Notes under the pieces: model-generated
Told to the model about the DNA's origin: nothing
Seen by the model: only the letters and a program-made list of their open reading frames with translations
Databases searched by the model: none
Shown: piece after piece, positions 52,766 through 61,815 of the stretch
Layout: every line of letters begins with the position of its first letter
How positions within the stretch are numbered: the first letter of the stretch is position 1
From: Cercis canadensis
Taxonomy: Eukaryota; Streptophyta; Magnoliopsida; Fabales; Fabaceae
DNA length: 64,000 nucleotides
Direction of reading: 5' to 3'
Assembly: GCA_003255065.1 (NCBI GenBank)
Contig: QAOA01003782.1
Coordinates: 172,626-236,625 of the forward strand
Position numbers and translations under genes: made by a program

Positions 52766-53101
52766 TTGAGAAAGAGCTGTTTGCTGTGTGACATTGTTTC
52801 TGGCCCGGGACACTGTTTCGTTTCGTTCCTGTATCTGACTCGAACATCTTTCTTGGGTTTAACTGTATTTGAGAAGGAACTATTTGCTGTGGGACATTGT
52901 CTCTGGCCCGAGACCCTATTTCGGTTCGTCCCTGTATCTGACTCGGATTTCTTTCTTGGGTTTCACTATATTTGCGAAGGGATTGATTTCTGGTGGGTCA
53001 TTGTATTTGTCCCGGGACCATGTTTCGGTTCGTCCCTGTATCTGACTCAGATATTTTTCTTGGGTTTCACTGTATTTGGGAGGGGACTGTGTTCTGGTAG
53101 G
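52766..53101. repeat. Left flank of the LTR, duplicate of 39,372-39,707
   Basis: Satellite block with the TGTGTGACATTG and GAACATCTTTC variants, ending in the target duplication. Immediately to the left, 52,144 to about 52,745 matches 38,336 to about 38,937 at an offset of 13,808. The 415-bp difference from 13,394 means four monomers present at about 38,941-39,356 are absent here. Confidence 0.88.
53097..53101. repeat. Target site duplication, left (GTAGG)
   Basis: GTAGG directly precedes the TGATGAG end of the LTR and is repeated directly after its other end. In the intact satellite (CTGGTAGGTCATTG) it occurs once. Confidence 0.93.
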
Positions 53102-54124
53102 TGATGAGCTGCCGAGGCTCCTCAAATTAATTAAGTTTTAAGGTCGGTTACCTAGCTTTTTGCAGCATAGGACAGCCCTAAGTCGAACCTAAGGATTGTT
53201 CTATTTAGTGAATCATATTGAAAAGCATGTAAACAGAGGGGGTTGAGTTTGGTTTAAGTGATTAACGAAAATTAATTATCAGTGGTAACCTAAGAGAAAA
53301 CAACCAATCCAAGCCTTAACTAGTTCTGATTTTAGTTCATCCTTGATGTCTAATGATCCATTCAATTATTAACCATGTTCTTGGCCTTTAAAACATGTCA
53401 AGAAGCCTCTCAATGTTCTATGGATTCCACTGGTTAAGCAACCAGAATTCGGATTCAACTAAGACCAAATGAATTAAGCAAACATTCAAGTCTAGTTTTA
53501 CCTAAGTCCATGATCCAGCCAAGGTGATTAATCCATCCAAAAGCTCAGAAACATTAATCAACCATACAATCCTCTTTTATCACATGCAATTAAGCAATCA
53601 CACATGAAGATCCAAATTCGAATTAAGCAATTCAAACAGAATATTTCAAAGGATTGAAAGAACTTTGATTAACAACTAAAAGGAAGAACAACAACTCATA
53701 ATCTCAAAACCAATAATCAGAATAGCAAAACCTGGATTGATATGTTGGATTAGCCCTCCATGAACAAGAGGAGCTGAAGTTCTTACAAAATATCTAAAAG
53801 AAAACTTAAGAACTAAGGAAAGCTCAAAAATCTGTCTAAAATATCTAATGAGGTGGTTATGAATTTCGGCTGCCTCCTTCTTCTGATATAGACCTCCAAT
53901 TTTACATGCACACCTAAATTGCCCTTAGGGCACACTTGTTCCCATGGGCCTTAGCTTCAATTGGGCTTTGGTTTGGGCCCATTTGGACTTGTCATGAGGA
54001 AGTTAGGCCCATTTAAGTGGCAGAAGGTGTCTGGAACCGTCAGCTAACTTGCACAGCAAATAAGACCATCTTCCACATAAAATATGGTGAACCGGTCTTC
54101 ATATAAATTGAAGCTCTGTCTGTT

Positions 54125-54182
54125 AGCTTTCCAATGGTACCCGTTTCAGGTCAATATGACATCTACAACTCAAGTTATGACC
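54125..54182. repeat. Internal LTR repeat, copy 1
   Basis: A 58-bp segment starting AGCTTTCCAA and containing GACATC and AACTCAAG has a diverged relative 183 bp downstream with identical internal spacing. Matches cluster in three blocks separated by an unrelated middle. Confidence 0.75.
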
Positions 54183-54307
54183 CAAATACTGCATGTAGGT
54201 CAGGATCCTGCGACAGCATGTCTTCTCTGGCTTCCAGGCTGCATAGGACCTTCTGAACGTCCGAATTAGCTTTGGAGCCCTGAAAGAAAGTTGTAGACAA
54301 TTCTCTC

Positions 54308-54365
54308 AGCTTTCCAACAAGGTATGACTCGGAATTTTTTGACATCGAGAACTCAAGATATGCCT
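54308..54365. repeat. Internal LTR repeat, copy 2
   Basis: Partner of 54,125-54,182. AGCTTTCCAA, then GACATC 33 bases from the start, then AACTCAAG, in the same register. By eye about 36 of 58 positions agree, concentrated in the three blocks. Confidence 0.75.
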
Positions 54366-54530
54366 GAAACACAGAGACAGCATATAATGCCCAGTATTGC
54401 TGGAAATTGCAATTAAGCATAAATGGATCCTAAGTCATGAAATGAGGTCTAAGTCTATGCAATTCAGCCCAAAAGAGGTTTAAAAGACTAAGTATGAGGA
54501 ATAACTATTGTATAAAAAGTGTGTTCATCA

Positions 54531-54535
54531 GTAGG
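54531..54535. repeat. Target site duplication, right (GTAGG)
   Basis: Second GTAGG, directly after TTCATCA; the satellite then continues with TCATTGTTTCTGG in the same monomer phase it was left in at 53,101. Confidence 0.93.
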
Positions 54536-57263
54536 TCATTGTTTCTGGCCCGGGACCCTATTTCGGTTCGTCCCTGTATCTAACTCAGATATTTTTGTTT
54601 GGTTTCACTGTATTTGAGAAAGAACTGTTTACTGTGGGACATTGTTACTGGCCCGGGACACTGTTTCGTTTCGTCCCTGTATCTGACTCGAATATCTTTC
54701 TTGGGTTTAACTGTATTTGAGAAGGAACTATTTGCTGTGGGACATTGTATCTGGCCTGGGACCCTATTTCGGTTCGTCCCTGTATTTGACTCAGATTTTT
54801 TTCTTGGGTTTCACTATATTTGGGAAGGGATTGTTTTCTGGTGGGTCATTGTATTTTTCCCGGGACCATGTTTCGGTTCGTCCCTTTATCTGACTCAGAT
54901 ATTTTTCTTGGGTTTCACTTTATTTGGGAGGGGACTGTTTTCTGGTAGGTTATTTTTCTGGCCCGGGACCCTGTTTCGGTTCGTCCCTGTATCTAACTCT
55001 GATATTTTTCTTGGGTGTCACTGTATTTGGGAGGGGACTGTTTTCTGGTAGGTCATTGTTTCTGGACCGGGACCCTGTTTGGGTTCGCCCCTGTATCTAA
55101 CTCGGATATTTTTCTTGGGTTTCACAGTATTTGAGAAGGAAATGTTTGTTGTAGGACATTGTATCTGGCCCGGGACCTTGTTTCAGTTCGTCACTGTATT
55201 TGACTCGGATTTTTTTCTTGGGTTTGACTATATTTGGGAAGGGATTATTTTCTGGTGGGTCATTGTATTTGTCCCGGGACCATGTTTCGGTACGTCCGTG
55301 TATCTGACTCAGATATTTTTCTTGGTTTTCACTGTATTAGGGAGGGGACTGTTTTCTGGTAAGTCATTGTTTCTGGCCCAGGACCCTGTTTCGGTTCGTC
55401 ACTGTATCTGACTCGCATTTTTTTCTTGGGTTTGACTATATTTGGGAAGGGATTATTTTCTGGTGGGTTATTGTATTTGCCCCGGGACTATGTTTCGGTT
55501 CGTCCCTATATTTGACTCAGATATTTTTCTTGGGTTTCACTGTATTTGGGAGGGGACTATTTTCTGGTAGGTCATTTTCTCTGGCCCGGGTCCCAATTTC
55601 GGTTCGTCCCTGTATCTGACTCGTATATATTTCTTGGGGTTCACTGTATTTGAAAAGGAACTGTTTGCTGTGGGACATTGTATCTGGCCCGGGATCCTGT
55701 TTCGTTTTCTCTCTGTATCTGCCTCGGATATTTTTCTTGGGTTTCACTATATTTGGGAAGGGATTATTTTCTGGTGGGTCATTGTATTTGTCCCGGGACC
55801 ATGTTTCGGTTCGTCCCTATATCTGACTCAGATATCTTTCTTGGGTTTCACTGTATTTGGAAAGGGACTATTTTCTGGTAGTTCATTGTTTCTGGCCCGG
55901 GACCCTGTTTCGGTTCGTCCTTGTATCTAACTCAGATATTTTTGTTGGGTTTCACTGTATTTGAGAAAAAACTGTTTGCTGTGTGACATTGTTTCTGGCC
56001 CGGGACACTGTTTCGTTTCGTTCCTGTATCTGACTCGAATATCTTTCTTAGGTTTAACTGTATTTGAGAAGGAACTGTTTGCTGTGTGACATTGTCTCTG
56101 GCCCGAGACCCTATTTCGGTTCGTCCCTGTATCTGACTCGGATTTCTTTCTTGGGTTTCACTATATTTGCGAAGGGATTGATTTCTGGTGGGTCATTGTA
56201 TTTGTCCCGCGACCATGTTTCGGTTCGTCCCTGTATCTGACTCAGATATTTTTCTTGGATTTCACTGTATTTGGGAAGGGACTGTTTTCTGGTAGGTCAT
56301 TGTTTCTGGCCCGGGACCGTGTTTCGGTTCGTCTCTGTATCTAACTCGGATATTTTTCTTGGGTTTCACTGTATTTGGGAGGGGACTGTGTTCTGGTAGG
56401 TCATTGTTTCTGGCCCGGGACCCTGTTTCGGTTCGTCCCTATATCTAACTCAGATATTTTTGTTTAGTTTCACTGTGTTTGGGAAAGAAATGTTTGCTGT
56501 GGGACATTGTTACTGGCCCGGGACACTGTTTCGTTTCGTCCCTGTATCTGACTCGAATATCTTTCTTGGGTTTAACTGTATTTGAGAAGGAACTGTTTGC
56601 TGCGGGACATTGTATCTGGCCTGGGACCCTATTTCGATTCGTACCTGTATCTGACTCGGATTTTTTTCTTGGTTTTGACTATATTTGGGAAGGGATTTTT
56701 TTCTGGTGGGTCATTGTATTTTTCCCGGGACCATGTTTCGGTTCGTCCCTTTATCTGACTCATATATTTTTCTTGGGTTTCACTTTATTTGGGAGGGGAC
56801 TGTTTTCTGGTAGGTTATTTTTCTGGCCCAGGACCCTGTTTCGGTTCGTCCCTGTATCTAACTCTGATATTTTTCTAGGGTTTCACTGTATTTGGGAGGG
56901 GACTATTTTCTGGTAGGTCATTGTTTCTGGCCCGGGACCCTATTTCGGTTCGTCCCTGTATCTAACTCAGATATTTTTCTTGGGTTTCACTATATTTGGG
57001 AAGGGACTGTTTTCTAGTAGGTCATTGTTTCTGTCCCGGGCCCCTATTTCGGTTCGTCCCTGTATCTAACTCGGATATTTTTCTTGGGTTTCACAGTATT
57101 TGAGAAGGAAATGTTTGCTGTGGGACATTGTATCTGGCCCGGGACCTTGTTTCAGTTCATCACTGTATCTGACTCGGATTTTTTTCTTGGGTTTGACTAT
57201 ATTTGGGAAGGGATTGTTTTCTGGTGGGTCATTGTATTTGTCCCGGGACCATGTTTCGGTACG

Positions 57264-58014
57264 TCCCTGTATCTAACTCAGATATTTTTCTTGGGTTTCA
57301 CTGTATATGGGAGGGGACTGTTTTCTGTTAGGTTATTTTTCTGGCCCGGGACCCTGTTTCGGTTCGTCCCTGTATCTAACTCTGATATTTTTCTTGGGTT
57401 TCACTATATTTGGGAGGGGACTGTTTTCTGGTAGGTCATTGTTTCTGGCCCGGGACCCTGTTTCGGTTCGTCCCTGTATCTAACTCGGATATTTTTCTTG
57501 GGTTTCACAGTATTTGAGAAGGAAATGTTAGCTGTGGGACATTGTATCTGGCCCGGGACCTTGTTTCAGTTCGTCACTGTATCTGACTCGGATTTTTTTC
57601 TTGGGTTTGACTATATTTGGGAAGGGATTATTTTCTGGTGGGTAATTGTATTAGTGCCGGGACCATGTTTCGTTACGTCCCTGTATCTGACTCAGATATT
57701 TTTCTTGGGTTTCACTGTATTTGGGAGGGGACTGTTTTCTGGTAGGTCATTGTTTCTGGCCCGGGACCGTGTTTCGGTTCGTCCCTGTATCTAACTCGGA
57801 TATTTTTCTTGGGTTTCACTGTATTTGGGAGGGGACTGTGTTCTGGTAGGTCATTGTTTCTGGCCCGGGACCCTGTTTCGGTTCGTCCCTTTATCTAACT
57901 CAGATATTTTTGTTTGGTTTCACTGTATTTGAGAAAGAACTGTTTCCTGTGGGACATTGTTACTGGCCCGGGACAATGTTTCGTTTCGTCCCTGTATCTG
58001 ACTCGAATATCTTT
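57264..58014. repeat. Duplicated block, copy 2 (offset 14,724)
   Basis: Partner of 42,540-43,290, sharing GAAATGTTAGCTGTGGG and the GTGCCGGGACCATG monomer in the same order. Confidence 0.83.
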
Positions 58015-59989
58015 CTTGGGTTTAACTGTATTTGAGAAGGAACTGTTTGCTGTGGGACATTGTATCTGGGCTGGGACCCTATTTCGGTTCGTCCCTGTAT
58101 CTGACTCGGATTTTTTTCTTGGGCTTCACTCTATTTGGGAAGGGATTGATTTCTGCTGGGTCATTGTATTTGTCCCCGGACCATGTTTCGGTTCGTCCCT
58201 ATATCTGACTCAGATATTTTTCTTGGGTTTCACTGTATTTGGGAAGGGACTATTTTCTAGTAGGTCATTGTTTCTGGCCCGAGACCCTATTTCGGTTCGT
58301 CCCTGTATCTAACCCAGATATTTTTCTTGGGTTTCACAATATTTGAGAAAGAAATGTTTGCTGTGGGACATTGTATCTGGCCCGGGACCTTGTTTCGGTT
58401 CGTCACTGTATCTGAGTCGGATTTTTTTCTTGGGTTTGACTATATTTGGGAAGGGATTATTTTCTGGTGGATCATTGTATTTGTCCCGGGACCATGTTTC
58501 GGTACGTCCCTGTATCTGACTCAGATATTTTTCTTGGGTTTCACTGTATTTGGGAAGGGATTGTTTTCTGGTAGGTCATTCTGTCTGGCCCGGGACCCTG
58601 TTTCAGTTCGTCCGTGTATCTGACTCGGATATTTTTCTTGGGTTTCACTGTATTTGAGAAGGAACTGTTTGCTGTGGGACATTGTATCTGGCCCGGGACC
58701 CTGTTTCGGTTCGTCCCTGTATCTGACTCGGATTTTTTTCTTGGGTTTCACTATATTTGGGAAGGGATTATATTCTGGTGGGTCATTGTATTTGTCCCGG
58801 GACTATGTTTCGGTTCGTCCCTGTATCTGACTCAGATATTTTTCTTGGGTTTCACTGTTTTTGGGAAGGAACTATTTTCTGGTAGGTCATTGTTTCTGGC
58901 CCGGGACCCTGTTTCGGTTCGTCCCTGTATCTAACTCATATATTTTTGTTGGGTTTCACAGTATTTGAGAAAGAACTGTTTGCTGTGGGACATTGTTTCT
59001 GGCCCGGGACACTGTTTCGTTTCGTCCCTGTATCTGACTCGAATATCTTTCTTGGGTTTAACTGCATTTGAGAAGGAACTGTTTGCTGTGGGACATTGTA
59101 TCTGGGCTGGGACCCTATTTCGGTTCGTCCCTGTATCTGACTCGGATTTTTTTCTTGGGTTTCACTATATTTGGGAAGGGATTGTTTTCTGGTGGGTCAT
59201 TGTATTTGTCCCGGGACCATGTTTCGGTACGTCACTGTATCTGACTCAGATATTTTTCTTGGGTTTCACTGTATTTATGAGGGGACTGTTTTCTGGTAGG
59301 TCATTGTTTCTGGGCCGGGACCGTGTTTCGGTTCGTCCCTTTATCTAACTCGGATATTTTTCTTGGGTTTCACTGTATTTGGGAGGGGACTGTGTTCTGG
59401 TAAGTCATTGTTTCTGGCCCGGGAACCTGTTTCGGTTCGTCCCTGTATCTAACTCATATATTTTTGTTTGGTTTCACTGTATTTGAGAAAGAACTGTTTG
59501 CTGTGGGACATTGTTACTGGCCCGGAACACTGTTTCGTTTTGTCCCTGTATCTGACTCGAATATCTTTATTGGGTTTAACTGTATATGGGAAGGAACTGT
59601 TTGCTGTGGGACATTGTATCTGGCCCGGGACCTTGTTTCAGTTCGTCACTGTATCTGACTCGGATATTTTTCTTGGGTTTGACTATATTTGGGAAGGGAT
59701 TATTTTCTGGTGGGACATTGTATTTGTCCCGGGACGATGTTTCGGTACGTCCCTGTATCTGACTCAGATATTTTTCTTGGTTTTCACTATATTAGGGAGG
59801 GGACTGTTTTCTGGTAAGTAATTGTTTCTGGCCCAGTACCCTGTTTCGGTTCGTCACTGTATCTGACTCGCGTATTTTTCTTGGGTTTGACTATATTTGG
59901 GAAGGGATTATTTTCTGGTGGGTTATTGTATTTGCCCCGGGACTATGTTTCAGTTCGTCCCTATATCTGACTCAGATATTTTTCTTGGG

Positions 59990-60012
59990 ATTCACTGTAT
60001 GGCCCGGGACCC
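59990..60012. repeat. 38-bp deletion inside a monomer
   Basis: TTCACTGTAT ends at 60,000 and is followed immediately by GGCCCGGGACC. Phases 53-90 of the monomer are missing. No long homology is visible at the joint. Confidence 0.85.
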
Positions 60013-61815
60013 TGTTTCGGTTCGTCCTTGTATCTAACTCAGATACTTTTGTTGGGTTTCACTGTATTTGAGAAAGAAATGTTTGCTGTGTGACATTGTT
60101 TCTGGCCCGGGACACTGTTTCGTTTCGTTCCTGTATCTGACTCGAATATCTTTCTTGGGTTTAACTGTATTTGAGAAGGAACTGTTTGCTGTGGGACATT
60201 GTATCTGGCCTGGGACCCTATTTCGGTTCGTCCCTGTATCTGACTCAGATATTTTTCTTGGGTTTCACTGTATATGGGAGGGGACTGTTTTCTGGAAGGT
60301 TATTTTTCTTGCCCGGGACCCTGTTTCGGTTCGTCCCTGTATCTAACTCTGATATTTTTCTTGGGTTTCACTATATTTGGGAGGGGACTGTTTTCTGGTA
60401 GGTCATTGTTTCTGGCCCGGGACCCTGTTTCGGTTCGTCCCTGTATCTGACTCGGATATCTTTCTTGGGTTTAACTGTATTTGAGAAGGAACTGTTTGCT
60501 ATGGGACATTGTATCTGGCCCGGGACCCTATTTCGGTTCGTACCTGTATCTGACTCGGATTTTTTTTCTTGGGGTTCACTAGATTTGGGAAGGGATTGAT
60601 TTCTGGTGGGTCATTGTATTTGTCCCGGGACCATGTTTCGGTTCGTCCCTATATCTGACTCAGATATTTTTCTTGGGATTCACTGTATTTGGGAGGGGAC
60701 TATTTTCTGGTAGGTCATTTTCTCTGGCCCGGGTCCCAATTTCGATTCGTCCCTGTATCTGACTCGTATATTTTTCTTGGGGTTCACTGTATTTGAAAAG
60801 GAACTGTTTGCTGTGGGACATTGTATCTGGCCCGGGATCCTGTTTCGTTTCGTCTCTGTATCTGACTCGGATATTTTTCTTGGGTTTCACTATATTTGGG
60901 AAGGGATTATTTTCTGGTGGGTCATTGTATTTGTCCCGGGACCATGTTTCGGTTCGTCCCTATATCTGACTCAGATATCTTTCTTGGGTTTCACTGTATT
61001 TGGAAAGGGACTGTTTTCTGGTAGGTAATTGTTTCTGGCCCGGGACCCTGTTTCGGTTCGTCCTTGTATCTAACTCAGATATTTTTGTTGGGTTTCACTG
61101 TATTTGAGAAAGAACTGTTTGCTGTGTGACATTGTTTCTGGCCCGGGACACTGTTTCCTTTCGTTCCTGTATCTGACTCGAATATCTTTCTTGGGTTTAA
61201 CTGTATTTGAGAAGGAACTGTTTGCTGTGGGACATTGTATCTGGCCTGGGACCCTATTTCGGTTCGTCCCTGTATCTGACTCAGCTTTTTTTCTTGGGTT
61301 TCACTATATTTGGGAAGGGATTGTTTTCTGGTGGGTCATTGTATTTGTCCCGGGACCATGTTTCTGTTCGTCCCTGTATCTGACTCAGATATTTTTCTTG
61401 GGTTTCACTGTATATGGGAGGGGACTGTTTTCTGGAAGGATATTTTTCTGGCCCGGGACCCTGTTTCGGTTCGTCCCTGTATCTAACTCTGATATTTTTC
61501 TTGGGTTTCACTATATTTGGGAGGGGACTGTTTTCTGGTAGGTCAATGTTTCTGGCCCGGGACCCTGTTTCGGTTCGTCCCTGTATCTGACTCGGATATC
61601 TTTCTTGGGTTTAACTGTATTTGAGAAGGAACTGTTTGCTATGGGACATTGTATCTGGCCCGGGACCCTATTTCAGTTCGTACCTGTATCTGACTCGGAT
61701 TTTTTTTCTTGGGGTTCACTATATTTGGGAAGGGATTGATTTCTGGTGGGTCATTGTATTTGTCCCGGGACCATGTTTCGGTTCGTCCCTATATCTGACT
61801 CAGATATTTTTCTTG
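60003..61815. repeat. About 1.04-1.14 kb tandem duplicated block
   Basis: From 60,010 to about 60,240 the sequence matches 61,046 to about 61,276 at offset 1,036. From about 60,250 to 60,675 it matches at offset 1,140 (for example identical text at 60,481 and 61,621). The 104-bp step means one monomer is missing from the left copy or was added to the right copy near 61,290-61,390. Confidence 0.85.

Larger units (their letters stand above)
25371..53101. repeat. 104/103-bp satellite array, right domain before the LTR
   Basis: Continuous satellite in the same orientation. The dominant cycle is a trimer of about 311 bp: a 103-bp monomer with CTGTGGGACATTGTATCTGG, a 104-bp monomer with GTCCCGGGACCATG, and a 104-bp monomer with GGTAGGTCATTGTTTCTGG. 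Consecutive trimer points 32,936 and 33,247, 34,800 and 35,111, 45,704 and 46,015, and 48,810 and 49,121 are all 311 bp apart. Subclasses restricted to this half include GGTACGTCCC (from about 29,274), GGGAGGGGACTG (frequent from about 29,320) and TTTTTGTTTGGTTTCAC (from about 33,965). The GTAGCTGG and GGGAACC classes of the left domain are essentially absent. Open frames on both strands are repeat shadows. Confidence 0.97.
53102..54530 (-). mobile_element. Solo LTR of a plant LTR retrotransposon
   Basis: A 1,429-bp A+T-rich non-satellite insert begins TGATGAGCTG and ends GTGTTCATCA. It thus has the canonical TG...CA ends within a 6-bp terminal inverted repeat (TGATGA/TCATCA), and it is flanked by a perfect 5-bp duplication, as left by an integrase. 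It contains no gag-pol, primer-binding site or second LTR, so it is a lone LTR, the usual product of recombination between the two LTRs of a full element. The minus orientation is tentative: it rests on a GGTTCGAC motif close to the minus-strand 3' end, as seen near the 3' end of many plant Ty3/gypsy LTRs, and on A/T-rich TATA-like strings upstream of it (CTATATC around 53,884-53,891). Superfamily is not certain. Two frames of 61 and 81 codons inside it resemble no protein I know and are judged spurious. Confidence 0.93.

Noticed and set aside
54084-54420. Two frames inside the LTR (61 codons plus strand, 81 codons minus strand)
   Set aside because: Short, overlapping on opposite strands, no recognisable domain, and located in an LTR where coding is not expected. 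The minus frame runs across the diverged internal repeat.
53102-54530. Insert as a MITE or other DNA transposon because of the TGATGA/TCATCA inverted ends
   Set aside because: The inverted repeat is only 6 bp, the ends are TG...CA and the target duplication is 5 bp, which fits an LTR better. No long terminal inverted repeat is present.
53102-54530. Insert as a Helitron
   Set aside because: It lacks a TC start, a CTRR end with preceding hairpin and insertion between A and T, and it has a target duplication, which Helitrons do not make.
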